The notes beneath the pieces were generated by a model. It searched no databases. It was not told the DNA's origin and saw only the letters and a program-made list of their open reading frames with translations. DNA of 64,000 bases from Angiostrongylus vasorum (lineage: Eukaryota; Nematoda; Chromadorea; Rhabditida; Metastrongylidae): the NCBI GenBank assembly GCA_018806985.1, contig JADANN010000400.1:1291173-1355172 (forward strand), written 5' to 3'. The translations under genes were made by a program, and so were the position numbers. Below, one piece after another: positions 45,432 through 56,822 of this stretch. The stretch's first letter is position 1. Every line of letters begins with the position of its first letter.

Positions 45432-45825
45432 CCTCCCAACGGTTTACCGCCTCATCATGATTGGGAGGTGTTCCTGGGTGTCGGGCTGCGATGTACAGCG
45501 GTGGGATTCGTCCCCCCTGGCAAAGTCTCCCAAGCTGAGAGGCAGTCCGGCGTTTCCATCAGGAAGCCTAGCTAAGAGTAAACCAATACCAGGGTCCACC
45601 ACCGTCCTGGTATCAAAGTCGCATGGTGGCAAATCACCCTGTGATCCACAAGGGCTGCGACTGCCTGTGGTGGTGAAGACCTGGGGCAGACTTTGGCCAG
45701 GCTGACCTCAGGATTCCAGGGAACTACAATGGCTTAACCAGCAAATCTCCGAAAAAATGGAGGCTATGCTGGGGTCCGCACAACCAGGGAGGACGGGCCG
45801 TTCAAGTATCAAGTATTAAGTAGGA
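45432..45825 (+). repeat. Rep-A copy, full length
   Basis: CCTCCCAACGGTTTACCGCC at the head, GTGTCGGGCTGCGATGTACA, GCCTAGCTAAGAGTAAACC, CGCATGGTGGCAAATCACC, GACGGGCCGTTCAAGTATC and a tail CAAGTATTAAGTA. One of the best-preserved copies. Confidence 0.9.
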
Positions 45826-46730
45826 TCCAAGAACATTTCCTTCGTTTATATCCGAGTTACTTCATCGTTTTATCCTTCTCACCTGTTATCTTTTTCCCGT
45901 TTCTTCCTTCGTTGATGAGTGAGCCATCGGTGTAATGAGTGAGATGGTTATAATGTTGGATATGAAAAACGTGACACTCTTGAAAGCCTTGAACTGTCAG
46001 GTTTGCGTTGATCTGTATTGCGAAATACTCTCCAGGAACGTTTCCTTTGGGGCTGTTCATGCATAGTGCGCAATCTTCATATTCTTAACGAGTGGTACGG
46101 TGGTTAGTCGAGAAGTCTAGTTTTATCCTTTGTTTGGTGTTTGTTTTTCTCCGGGAGCCTGAAAGATCTCCATACTGGTGTTTCCTGTATGGAATTTTAT
46201 TTTTTCTGTTCATACTCAACGAGCTTCCTAGGTTTTATTTATAGTTGAGACACAAATGTATATTAGTTTTGTGAGCAGCTGGTATGTTAAGCACAGAATG
46301 CGGTCTAAATGAGCGGTTCAGAGCCCGCCTAACCATCGGTGCTTTCTGCTTCTTTCTTCTTCTTCTATCACTTTAAGGTTGAAGGGTGTGCAATCATACA
46401 CTACAGCATAATGTTTTATTGTTTTCATATTGCGTTATTTTTTTACAGTAATCCTAGTCAGAACATTTCTCTAGCCATCAGCATCTTCTTTAAATTGTTT
46501 TCAGTCTGGTTGTTTAGGGTCAACTTACTGGTCTTTAGTCACAATTAAATGGGAAGGAGATGGAATCGTGAAGTACTCGCGTCTGGGTAGAAGACGAACG
46601 CCCTCAATTTGCTCTGGAACAGAAACAGCATTCTAAAAATCTTGAGATTTGTTCCACATTGTATTAAAATGTTCGTGGCTACCAATTTACACAACATGAT
46701 TTTTGGGTACTCATTTGGCGGATATATAAG
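45826..46730. other. Intronic or intergenic DNA of the kinase relic
   Basis: No exon or family repeat is recognised. T-rich open frames (46,339-46,548) are discounted. Confidence 0.3.
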
Positions 46731-47854
46731 TGCAACATGATCGTGTTCAAAAGACATTGGAAGAGAACGTTGACCAACGGAAGCTGGAAAATGACACGCT
46801 TCGAGCTGAACCTTCTCGGCTGCATATTGAGATGTGAGGCCTTTTCGACTTTTACAATTTCCATACCGGTTATGTTAATCATTTTTGTCCCATCCAGTCT
46901 TAGTTTTCGGCTTCCTGTCTGTATATCCTCACTTGTATTAAGGTTGCTTATAATGTCAGTACTTTCTGCTTTTCTCTACAGCGAGAAGGCTCGGGTAGGT
47001 ACCAAGGAAGAGCAGCTTTATGAGATTCTAAATTCGATGAATGAGGAGAAGTTGACCAGAGAAGAAATGGAAGTTTGTTTTCAACCAGACACAATTTCTG
47101 TCAATTGTTCGCCAGTTTCCAAAAGTAAATCGGTATCGACTGAAAAAAGTCGTCTTCTCCCACAAGACCGTAGTTTCACTCATTCGTTTTGTTATCTTTT
47201 TTTGACGCTGGAGCCACTACATATTTTGTTTCTTCGGCAAATGACTTCCCATTGATTTGTTGCCGATTTGAAGCCATTTTAATAGAGCTGTGTTTGGCTT
47301 GCAAGAGTACAAATTGAGAACCTAATTTGAATAGTAGGCAGTTATGATAAGTTCGTTTACGAAGCAGCCAAAATGGAGGTTCTGTAGCAGTTCTGTTGCA
47401 AATATAGCTTCGACGCACAAGAACAGTTTGGGTTTCCCACTAGAATGTTTATCATTTACTTTTGCTGTTCATTGGTCTTGTGTAATGAATGACCATAGCT
47501 GTCTTCCTAAGCTACTGGACGCGAAAAAGACCTTGGACGTTGAAATTCAAGCTAAGTGTTAACTTCAAGAGGAACTGAGCAAAATGGTAGCTTTAAGAGG
47601 AACTGACATTGATTTGCTGTTACATGGACATTCGGGTGGAAAACACCCATTCTGTTTGCGTAACACTTCTGGTAATGATACCATTGATTTATGCAGCAAA
47701 TAGGAGCACAACGACTCGTGAAAAGACGACAAACAAGTGCGGTAGAAGTGCATTCACTGAAGCTGTGCTGTGTTTTGACTAGCTTATGATTGAATCGTTA
47801 TCTCATTTATGTTGCTGTCAACTCAGTGCATCATGCTGAGAATAGCACATGGCA

Positions 47855-48174
47855 GTTATGGAACTGCTAGTTAGTTTTCGAACACTGAAGCCGACACCTT
47901 TGCAAAACTCCGTTGTAGTGTCTGCGGTATAGATCGAACCCGTTATTACACTTTCCCAGGAATAACGTGTTCACCACCACACCTCGCGATTCCTTCGCTT
48001 CGCCTTTCGCCCAGTCGTGTCCCATAGATGCTACAAGTAAGCACCAGCTGAGTTCAGTGTTGTACTCCACAGACCATTCCTTTTGACGGGTGATTGCTAG
48101 TATCACCTATGAAATACGACTGCGAGAAATGCGGAGCGAAAGACAAGCATGGGGTGGTTGTGAACACATTGGCG
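47855..48174 (-). repeat. Rep-C copy
   Basis: TTTGCAAAACTCCGTTGTAG, GTGTCTGCGGTATAGATCG, CACCACACCTCGCGATTCC, GCACCAGCTGAGTTCAG, a GACGGGTGATTGCTAGTATC block and an out-of-order second head, suggesting rearrangement. Confidence 0.6.
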
Positions 48175-48350
48175 AATCTCCCTCTTATCCACAAAGGCGG
48201 CGATTCCCTGTTGTGGTAACTATCTGGGACAGACTTTGGCTAGGTTGACCTCGAGACTCCACGAAACCAAAGTGGGTTAACCAGCAAAACTTCTAAAAAG
48301 TGAAAAAATTATGCTGTGGCTTGCAAACCCAGTAAAAATGGACCATCTAA
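48175..48350 (+). repeat. Rep-A copy, 3' half
   Basis: AATCTCCCTCTTATCCACAA, TGTTGTGGTAACTATCTGGG, GACTTTGGCTAGGTTGACCT, GGGTTAACCAGCAAAACTTC, AATGGACCATCTAAGTAAGT. Confidence 0.65.
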
Positions 48351-48609
48351 GTAAGTGATTAAATAAATTAGCGGTCTATAAATATGATTGATGGCGATAA
48401 TATACCTCATGGTGGAGGGAGTTGATCAAGACATGACGGAGTAGAACATGGAGGGGAGATCAAGCGAACTGTGATAGGTGCGTGTTAATTTTTCAACACC
48501 GTTTGTGGCTATCAATATATTTAACATTGGTCGATCAGAAGACGTTTGCTTTTGTCGTTGAAATTCCTGCAGCTGTTTCTCCAGGAAGCGTGTTAAGTAG
48601 TAATCCGTG

Positions 48610-48738
48610 CGTGTCTTCACGAAAACCGTGTTATACGTCTGCAGCTTGATTCATTTGAAGCATTCATCCGAATGAATCTGCAAGGAATTGTGGAGGTTGC
48701 ACGTACTGTGGGATTACAAGCCAAAGTACAGAACTTCT
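48610..48738 (+). CDS. Possible exon of an unknown gene
   Basis: A plus-strand stretch reads HENRVIRLQLDSFEAFIRMN then LQGIVEVARTVGLQAKVQNF. It has a conserved-looking helical composition and ends TTTGGCAG at 48,738 with no clear GT donor. An overlapping minus-strand frame (48,617-48,940, beginning METKRGWCYTVDK) is also protein-like. I cannot decide between the strands. Confidence 0.25.
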
Positions 48739-49084
48739 TTGGCAGTTGTTTGCTTCTGTTCCTAATGCTTCTCAATGGTGTTCCCAAACATTGCTTGCTT
48801 AAATAGAGACTGAGAACGCGACAAAGTTTTAAGAAAACTTCGAGCAGGGTTTTTTTATCGAAACCAACGCATCCGGAGAAACGTGGAACACCAACACCAA
48901 TTTTGTCCACGGTGTAACACCAGCCCCTTTTAGTTTCCATTATCGCTCTTTATTTCCGTAATACTTTTCGGGTGTAGATAACAGAAAGCAGTGGGGTGTT
49001 AGCTATTTAAATACTGTCGCCCATACTGGAAACTTTGAATCTTATTCTAGCCTAGGTCTTCCAAAAGCGTTCATTTCCACTTAT

Positions 49085-49555
49085 CTATGAAAGGGAAATA
49101 CACCATTTGTCTATTATTTGGTATTGCATGTCTTCAGTTTGTACCACCTTTTTTTCCCTTTTTATCATCGAGAGGGTCCCAGTGATGTCTTCATTTTTCC
49201 ATTTCGCGACCGGGAGTAGTACAATAGATTTGGCTCGCTCTGCAGCGTTGGAGAGGGTCATATTTTTTCTCCTAGATTTCTCATTAGGAGTTGTCATCAT
49301 CGCCTCGGTAGGCTTCTGGACAGTTGGCCTCTCCGACCCCGGTTGTTCATAAGACGCGTCATATTGCTCCTCTCTTTGATTCTAGACATTGGTTTTTAGA
49401 GAAACATCATTGTCCGACCATTCATGCTCGACATCATCGTGATTGCCTTTATCTCCATGTTCCGATGCACCTCTCAAACTTCTTGAAGAGAGCCATAGGA
49501 AATTCTTCTTTTTCTCTGTGCCACTGTTGTCTTCTTGTTCACCTTCGATGAAAAC
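49085..49555 (-). CDS. Unknown acidic, low-complexity protein exon with one in-frame TAG
   Basis: One minus-strand frame stays open for about 156 codons apart from a TAG at 49,382-49,384. The upstream part (EGEQEDNSGTEKKKNFLWLS ... HDDVEHEWSDND) and the downstream part (REEQYDASYEQPGSERPTVQ ... MQYQIIDKWCISLS, then TAG) have the same hydrophilic coding character. The TAG falls in GTTTCT...TGTCTAG; a 24-base intron would bypass it but is shorter than known nematode introns, so a nonsense change, an error, or an acceptor plus an unseen upstream exon are the alternatives. A short minus-strand exon with a strong donor (GAACAG|GTAAGG) at about 49,882-49,933 may belong to the same gene. Function unknown. 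Confidence 0.4.
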
Positions 49556-50048
49556 TCAAGCGGTAGTGAAGTTCATTTCGTCCTTCGCTTACTCTGATCC
49601 TTTCTGCACCTCTGGAAAGTACCAATTGGCTTCGCTGTTTAACCGTGTATATGGCAAATTTGGGTAGGCAGTGTGGTACCACAACTAGCCAGCTGAAAAC
49701 TTCTTAGCGTGATGAGCCGGAGGTCATTACCCCTTGCAAATCCTCTCGGATTGCTTCAACGAATACACAAACTGTACCGCATCTTTGCACCAATTAATAG
49801 CGCCGTTACATTTTTGTTAATTCTTTTTTCTTTTTGGGAGGTGATTTTGAATAGCTTAGTGGCACGTCTTCGTATCCTTACCTGTTCTTCGCCTCTCGAA
49901 TCAAATTCAACGGGAAGATTTAGTGACAGAGCTTAGATGCGAAAAAGTTTGCTGAGAAAATTCCAGTAATGTTAAGATAGTTCTTCTAGATGTTTTAATC
50001 GGTGGTGCCCTATCTTTTATGTGTATACATGTACATTATATAGACGCA

Positions 50049-50051
<3 letters not shown>

Positions 50052-50101
<50 letters not shown>
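50052..50101. repeat. (TA)n microsatellite, left flank of Rep-A
   Basis: A pure TA run of about 50 bases ends where Rep-A begins (TCCTCCCAACGG). Confidence 0.95.
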
Positions 50102-50103
<2 letters not shown>

Positions 50104-50485
50104 TCCCAACGGTTTACCGCCTCATCGTGGCTGAGAGGTGTTCCTGGGTGTCGGGCTGCGATGTACAGAGGGGGATTCATATTCCTGGCAGGGTCTGCCG
50201 AGCTGAGAAGGAGTCTGGCGCTTCCAACAGGAAGCCTAGCTAAGTGTAAAGCACTACCAGGATCCGTCGCCGTCATGCCATCAAAGTAGTCGCATGGTGG
50301 CAGGTCTCTGTCCGATCCACAAGGGCTGCGACTGCCTGTGGTAATGAAGACCAGAGGCAGACTTTCGCAAGACTGACCTCGGGATTACAGAGAACCACCG
50401 TGGCTCAACCAGCAAATCTGCGAAAAATGCAGATTATGATGGGGCCCGCACAACCAGTGAGGATGGGCCATTCAAGTACCAAGTA
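50102..50485 (+). repeat. Rep-A copy inserted in a TA tract
   Basis: Full-length blocks from CCTCCCAACGGTTTACCGCC to GGATGGGCCATTCAAGTACC, with tail CAAGTAAGTAT, followed by a second TA tract. Confidence 0.9.
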
Positions 50486-50510
50486 AGTATACGTGTATAT
50501 GTACATATAC

Positions 50511-50554
<44 letters not shown>
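50511..50554. repeat. (TA)n microsatellite, right flank of Rep-A
   Basis: A pure TA run after short TATACGTGTATATGTACATA steps. Together with 50,052-50,101 it brackets the Rep-A insertion. Confidence 0.95.
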
Positions 50555-50557
<3 letters not shown>

Positions 50558-50799
50558 CAAGTCAAGGAATGGAAAGATGAGTTTTAGGCAGAATGCAGGC
50601 CTTGTCTTGAGAACTCAAGGTATGTTTTTTCTGCTAATAACGTATTTTTTCTGGGGTAAAACATCGCTGGTTCCCACTCGTTCAACGTCGACCGTGTGGG
50701 TGAACGTGTTAGCTCCGAGTGTTGTAGGAGCCAAGATAACTGCGATGGAGCAACGTGTTGCAGATGTTCTACCTTACATCAAACAGTTGTCATACTTAC
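50555..50799 (+). other. Possible exons of unknown gene
   Basis: A frame from ATG 50,553 (MFKSRNGKMSFRQNAGLVLR) ends at a good donor (ACTCAAG|GTATGT). A second stretch at about 50,690-50,785 reads VNVLAPSVVGAKITAMEQRV then ADVLPYIKQ. Neither is recognised and they could be chance. Confidence 0.25.
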
Positions 50800-51165
50800 T
50801 TGGTACATGGATGGCCCGTCCTCACTGGTTGTGCGGTTCTCAGTACAATCTCCACTTTTCAGAGACTTGCTGGTTAAGCCATTGTGGTTCTCTGGAATCC
50901 CGAGGTCAGCCTGGCCACTGCCTCAGGTCTTCACCACCATAGGCAACCACAGCTGTTCTGGATCAGGAGATTTGCCACCATTCGACTTTAATACCAGGAT
51001 TTTGGTGGGTCCAGCCATTGTTTTACTCTTAGCTAGGTTTCCGATGGAAACGCCGAACTCCTTCTCAGTTTGGAAGTTTCTGCCAGGGGATGAATCTCCC
51101 GCTATAGATGGCAGCCGGACACCCAGGAACACCTGCCAGCCACGATGAGACGGTAAACCGTTGAG
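50800..51165 (-). repeat. Rep-A copy, nearly complete
   Basis: ATGGATGGCCCGTCCTCACT, TCTCTGGAATCCCGAGGTCA, TTTGCCACCATTCGAC, CTTAGCTAGGTTTCCGATGG, CCGGACACCCAGGAACACCT and ACGGTAAACCGTTG. Confidence 0.85.
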
Positions 51166-52528
51166 TGGGGTAAATATATCGTCATAAGGATCCATAATTT
51201 TTGTTGGAGAATGACTATTCATTCTTGTACCGTTTGAAAGAAGAATTCGACCACTTTAATCTATTTGTCACATCATAAGCAGGCAAGTTTTTGAGCTATT
51301 TTTTAACGTTTTGGTTTTAAGGAGATTCCTGTGGAACAGCGTTTCGAGCTCTTGGTTCTACCTCGTATTGTGACATCTTCGAGCACATAATGTATGATTT
51401 CGTGGTTCCCGAAATGAACGAGAGTTGAAGCAGTCACTGAATGATGCTTCTCTATCCAGGTGGATCGGCTATGGATAGGTTTTTTGCTCTTGGTTGAAGG
51501 CTTCTCGTTATTTCTGCGAGATTGAGTCGGCAGTAACAGTTTTTTATTATATTGACCAAATGTTAATACTCTTTGGTCACTTTTTTTTCCAAAACTATCC
51601 AGCATTTTCATGAAGCGGAGAAATTATCACCGTTTCTGTGATCCCAGTAGCAAAAGTCGCCTTCAGTTCATTGGTGCATGTAAAGCTACTAGGCGCCGCC
51701 TAAGAACAACGCATTGAATATGCTAAGAAAAATCCTGCAAAGGTTGCTGCCCCGTAGTGGAGTGGTGCATTTCTTGGAAGAAAGAAACTAGTACGTGAAA
51801 TTTTCGTCAAAAAGTTTTCCTTTTTTGGTGAGTTTATCGTCGCGTTTTCTTATTGCTCTTTTTGGGTAGATGCTCTACCGACTTCTACAAGCAGCACTGG
51901 ACAAGCGCGAATTCGATGATTGACATTAAAATGGAAGCACGAAATTAGATCTTGCTGGTCCTCTACTTACGAATCTGTTTGAGGCATTGTTTAGAAATTG
52001 AGTTGGTTTGCTGTTGCTTCGACTTATCACTGTGGCCGAATGTTTAGTGGAAACAAGCAGCACAGAGATTTACCTGGACTAGGAATCTGGCTGTCTTAGC
52101 CCAAAAAAATCAGCCAGAGGTACCCTATTGATACGAAATGAATAACAAAGGGTTGCTGCTTGAAAAATTAAACGTTGTACCCATTACGTCGTAACGAACC
52201 GTGCAGTTTCCTACCGCTAAAATGATAGACGGTTTTTTCTGCAATTCTCATTCAATTCAATACTTTTTTTCGTTGATTAAGAATCTTAAGGACTAGGGAC
52301 TCAGCAAAAGAACTTGGCACTCGTATAAACTGCTTGTTTTATTGTTACACTTACTATCCGCTCTATGGTTCTGATTTCCAGTTGGTATACGTTTAGGGTG
52401 CATTTCATATCGTTATAGTTCAACTTTGTTTAATTGCTTTTGTATGCGTGTATGTTGCCGTAATCACTCGCCGTTTGTTTCTACATACTTGTATCTAAAC
52501 GTTCTATGTGTTTTTTTTCTATTTCTAG
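51166..52528. other. Unassigned DNA
   Basis: No recognised repeat or domain. Minus-strand frame 51,303-51,611 is lysine/serine-rich without a motif. Confidence 0.3.
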
Positions 52529-53643
52529 TGAGGGCATCTGAGATCACTTCACCTGCTCCGGATCTGGTCCGCCTGCGGAGCAAAAGTGTAAGTGGATTTG
52601 CTATTTCTCCTTCATTCTGTTTTTGCTTGAGGGCATCGTTGATATCAACATTTTCGTTCCTAAAGTGTCTTAAAGCAACAGCACTGACTCAAGCAGAAAA
52701 TCGCAGCCACCGAGCGCTGTTCGTGAGGTTTGAACTACATCACTTGGACACAGAGATCTGACGAGCGGCCAATCCTTTAATTTTCCATCTTATTAATACT
52801 GCATTATAAGGGATCTACTGCAATATGTGCTTTTGTCAAATCGGTGACATTCCTCCAAACATTCATCTGCTCCCACTCACAGGAGAAGGTGCACCAAACG
52901 GCTGTGGTTTTAATGTGCCACGGTGTAACGGGCTGCATGGTATTAGCCTTTGGAAGGACGCATATGGTGTGTTTCGAGAAAATTCCTGAATTATTTCAGT
53001 TGCAAAGAAAAACGTTCAGTGTAAAGTACTTGTGCTCATTTCAGCCCAACAAGCCAAGGTTTACCAATTAACCAGGACGATACTATGCTGCTGCAGCAGC
53101 AACTGCTCAAAATTCCAAGTTATCAAAAGTTTCACAAGACCACAGACGGACCTGGCGGGCTATTCCACTCAATGGACAGAGTACTAGAGGTGCCTTTTTC
53201 GTCTTTTTTATGTTACGTTATGGCTTGTTTATCGTGTAGTAGTTTTCATAAACTTAATACGTAGTGCATTAGTTTCTAAAGATGTTCACTAAATACTTGT
53301 TCTGATCGAAATATTGCCGACCATCTCTTAATTTTTCATTTGGTCAGAAGCATCATAACAGTTAAGGATAAAGAGAGAACTTGAGTCACTCATTGAGGTC
53401 GGTAAAATCTTCCGGTAAAAGCAAGTGTATTATTGAAATGAATGTATAAAATTCCTGAAAATTGGTTCTGTCATATCAGTTGCTACGTCTAACATAGTTG
53501 TATTTCATATTATTTTATACTTTTTTAAACTTTGTAGGCCTTCGGGACTCCACGAGCAGGCCACGCGGGAATTTGTTGTGGCTCAGATGACAAAAAACGC
53601 TGCATCTGATGCAGCAGCTGCTTCAGCGAATCCGTCATCGCGG
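52529..53643 (+). CDS. Exon cluster of an unknown gene
   Basis: Four stretches have acceptor and donor sites. 52,529-52,587: RASEITSPAPDLVRLRSKS, acceptor TTTCTAG, donor AGT|GTAAGT. 52,883-52,939: EKVHQTAVVLMCHGVTGCM, in phase with the first. 53,045-53,189: beginning PTSQGLPINQDDTMLLQQQL and ending GGLFHSMDRVLE, acceptor CATTTCAG, donor GAG|GTGCCT. 53,538-53,643: best frame LHEQATREFVVAQMTKNAAS with an alanine-rich end. The last two do not join in their best frames, so an exon is missed, the gene is damaged, or the frames are wrong. They may be 5' exons of the WD40 gene at 56.8 kb. No domain is recognised. Confidence 0.4.
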
Positions 53644-54269
53644 GTAGTATTCCACTGCGTAGATTTCCGAACGCAAGCCATCTGACGTCTTATGGAAAGG
53701 TAGGCCAGTATAATGCCTGTTCAGATGCAAAAACACAAGGTTTTCTTGCTACACGTAATGTGAGTGGAATAGAGGGATGCATCTTAACAGTGCTATTGGA
53801 TCTCGGACCAACCCATCAGAAATATGACGAGTGTTTTGTTGAAAGTTCATATTTCAAAATTTATGACGTCACTAATCTCAATTCCGACGTCTTTAAGAAA
53901 TAACGCTCTAAAAACTAGGGAATATTACGTGTTAACATGTTTGGTGCTCTTGAGGGATTTTCTCGTGTGATTTAAGTACATAGTGGGAACTAGCCATAAT
54001 CTCTAATCATTAATTTTAGGTGTTCATTTCAATATTGCATATAAATTAAGATAGAATGGTTGCTTCTATAACGATAGTGCTGTGGGTGCCACATAATAGC
54101 ATCAAAAAGAAAAACAGGGTTTAAACCCTTTATTAACCGAAGGGAATCTGACTCTTACTCCAATAAATTGATTCCTGAGCTTGCATAGTATGCTGGCTAA
54201 TGGACAATCTGCTATCGACTAACAGTATGTGACTATCAGGATATATTTTGATCATTATTTTGAATGTAT
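53644..54269. other. Unassigned DNA
   Basis: No supported exon or family repeat. Confidence 0.3.
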
Positions 54270-54560
54270 TAGGGAGGATGTTGCGCAGTGGTTGAAGGCG
54301 CCACTGCGACACACCTGGAATCCATCCCCGCGCGCATTTCACACCAAGCGATCTATCCCTCCGGGGTCCGCAGATTGGTGCCAGACTTGTTTGGGATGAT
54401 AGCAGAACTGGCTTGATATCTTGGTAGGGCACCGCGAGCCATTGTGAAGACCAAATATGCATTTAAGCCCCTCCAACGATGCTTAATGAAGTCGAATGCA
54501 TGGCTCATCTCTCAGGGATTGAACAGCGCGGAGAGCTTCATCCTTCATTTTTATGTTAAA
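54270..54560 (+). repeat. Rep-B tRNA-derived SINE
   Basis: GTTGCGCAGTGGTTGAAGGC (A box), GGAATCCATCCCCGCGCGC (B-box region), CCCTCCGGGGTCCGCAGATT, AAATATGCATTTAAGCCCCT, GCTTAATGAAGTCGAATGCA and TTCATCCTTCATTTTTATG tail. One of the two most complete copies. Confidence 0.75.
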
Positions 54561-55009
54561 TGACGTGGGGTTATAATCAATAATAGTAGAGTTTCCCTAG
54601 TAGCGTGAAATCCGAAGGATTTAAGTAAATATGGGATTTTCTAGCACCATACACTCCATGCAGTGTTAAGCGTAGCCACGGCAAATGATGATGTGGGGCG
54701 AGGACAATTATTTAAACTTAATGATAACATTGACTACTTCACTATAAAGAGGGAACTTTTCCAGCATCAGTGTGCCCGTCAGAAGTACACGTTCTCATGA
54801 TAAGACGATGGGAATACGGCAATAAAAATTCCCTGTGAAGAACCAGATTCAAATTGCCGTTTTTTCAACAAGTGTGAGCTCGTAGTTTTCGCTCTCATAG
54901 CACGTGCCGTCCAGGTTTACCACTGATGAATATGAATGCCTTACCCTCATTTCCATCCGTTATCAGCTATCACCTTTTGCACAAAAGTGGTTTCTGCTTC
55001 ATCTACTTA
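54561..55009. other. Unassigned DNA
   Basis: No recognised feature. Confidence 0.3.
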
Positions 55010-55388
55010 CTCGATACTTGATACTTGAACGGCCGCCTATCCTCACTGGTTGTGCGGGCCTCAGCAGAATCTCCATTTTTTCGGAGATCTGCTGGTTAAG
55101 CCATTGTGGTTCCCTGGAATCCCGAGGTCAGCCTGGAGAAAATCTGCCATAGGTCTTCACCACCACACAAAGTCACAGCCCTTGTAGATCGGAGGGAGAT
55201 TTGCCACCATGCGACTTTGATATCAGGACGGTGGTGGTTCGTGGTATTGGTTTACTCTTAGCTAGGCTTCCTGATAGAAACGCCGGACTCCTTCTCAGCT
55301 CGGAAGGCCCTGCCAGGGGTATGTACATCGCAGCGCGACACCGAGGAACACCTCCTAGCCACGATGAGGCAGTAAACCTTTGGGAGAG
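55010..55388 (-). repeat. Rep-A copy, full length
   Basis: TCGATACTTGATACTTGAAC, CTCACTGGTTGTGCGGGCC, TCCCTGGAATCCCGAGGTCA, TTTGCCACCATGCGACTTTG, TTTACTCTTAGCTAGGCTTC and a GGCAGTAAACCTTTGGGAG end. Confidence 0.85.
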
Positions 55389-56254
55389 TTCTATCTGCTA
55401 GGCAGAATATTACTGTGTAAGTCTTACAACATGGTGTCATGTAAACACTTGTGGTTTGAACGTCTCTTCTCTAGTCTTTATGCACTCCAGTTATTCCCGT
55501 TTTCATTTTGTGTTGCTACCTTAGTCGCTTACTGCATATGTATTCCTACATTTCTTCGTTATTTTGCCACATGTTGACCTTCCATTTCTGACTAAGGAGA
55601 GGGCTACATCCATGAAATCCATGGGTAATGTTCCACGTACCATAAGACTCGCATTACGATCTTGCAATATACAATCTTTTCCCTCACCAACGCAAGCAAT
55701 TTATCACGGCGTTTTCTTTCCATGCTTGTTCTTGTCCTTTTCACAAAGAAATTGTTCCATTTTCTCTTTCGTTCTCCCTTTTACTGTTTTATTATAATAA
55801 ATGTTCTTATGCCGGAAGTCTCTTCTTTTCGTCTCACACTTGCTCAAAGCTTTCTTAAGTGTCGCTTCCCAATTTTACCTCGTTGTGGTGTACTGCAGTG
55901 TGAATAAATTTTCGATTTTTGTCACAAATATATTATTAGGTCAAAAATGGATTCCCGATGTCCACCCAGTATCTATTGTTCTTCTGAAAGTGAATAATAT
56001 CTGCTATTTTTAATCTGTCATCCTACAGAAACACTTTTAGCGTCGTAATGATTTACCGCCGTTTGTCCCTGGAAAGTCGAAATGGCTGTCGCCTTTGCGG
56101 TAACGTTTAAAATATTCTATCACAAAGCTTTGGGTATTATTATACTATTCTGCATCAGAATCGCTGGAAGTTTTCTAACATGAAAGTTGTGATGGGAAAA
56201 CTGCTTGCGAAAGGATATTTGATTCCATTCTTCTGATGCCAAGTATTTTATTTA
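55389..56254. other. T-rich intergenic or intronic DNA
   Basis: Open frames here are Phe/Ser/Leu-rich and overlap in several frames. No exon is supported. Confidence 0.3.
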
Positions 56255-56625
56255 TTTATTTTATTTATATGACGCGTGTTCACGTCTACTGTGCAGATCC
56301 CTGCACTTCTCACATTCGATTCTTTTCCTCGCACCCATAGTTTACGACGATCTTCCAACTTCTACGTGTGGTTTCTGTTGCAGTTTGAGGATTTACATTT
56401 CATCTTGAATGTCATAAAATGCTGGTCGAGCAATTCTAACAGGAGTTCTGAGATAGCTGGGCTGGAGCGTTCCCAGTTGGATTGCAGAGAGTGGTTTTTT
56501 CCCAGATAGGTCTCGTACCATTTTCCCCGGAGAGATGAGAGGCTTTGTTGGCCTGAAGCGGAATCGAACTAGCACCATGCTCGTGACGGACATCACTGAC
56601 ACTGTACTATCCACCTCCTGATGTC
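56255..56625 (-). repeat. Rep-D tRNA-derived SINE, longest copy
   Basis: On the minus strand: GAGGTGGATAGTACAGTGTC (A-box region), GGTGCTAGTTCGATTCCGC (B box), CTCTCCGGGGAAAATGGTAC, GCTCGACCAGCATTTTATGA, AAAGAATCGAATGTGAGAAG and an ATAAATAAAATAAATAAAT tail. Confidence 0.65.
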
Positions 56626-56822
56626 AAGTGTAGATGTAGGAATTTACGAAATGATGGGAGTCGAAGACCGAGGAAACGACTGGTCGACAAAGACCTAATA
56701 TCTGTCTTTAAACACTTCCTTAAGTCACGTCTTTAAAAGAATTAGTCGTTTGTTAACTTTATTTGCAAATAAATTTTCTTGCTAAGAATTGTGTTTGAAC
56801 TGCTGAAGTTGCATTAGTTCAG

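Larger units (their letters stand above)
43825..47586 (+). pseudogene. mrck-1: MRCK-type (myotonic dystrophy-related, Cdc42-binding) kinase relic
   Basis: Exons follow MRCK order. 43,825-about 43,928: end of the kinase domain, DMLDFPDED then EEAKDLIRRLICPRE, after a TCGTCAG acceptor; the expected RLG tail is lost. 44,575-44,663: PPYHPEVSSPTNR, a TGA at 44,619-44,621, then NFEVGVCEDDFTPC, the AGC-kinase C-terminal tail. About 44,990-45,080: SVAYGKRLKQSEVGSNELMR, start of the coiled coil. 46,731-46,833 and 46,982-47,072, joined in phase: KTLEENVDQRKLENDTL and EEQLYEILNSMNEEKLTREE. 47,512-47,586: LLDAKKTLDVEIQAKC, TAA at 47,560-47,562, then LQEELSKM. MRCK kinases phosphorylate actomyosin regulators downstream of Cdc42. 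Two in-frame stops, missing catalytic exons, and no C1, PH, CNH or CRIB parts argue for a decayed copy; base errors could explain some stops but not the missing parts. Confidence 0.7.

Noticed and set aside
50010..50276. Open frames with long Ile-Tyr runs
   Set aside because: Translation of the TA tract plus Rep-A.
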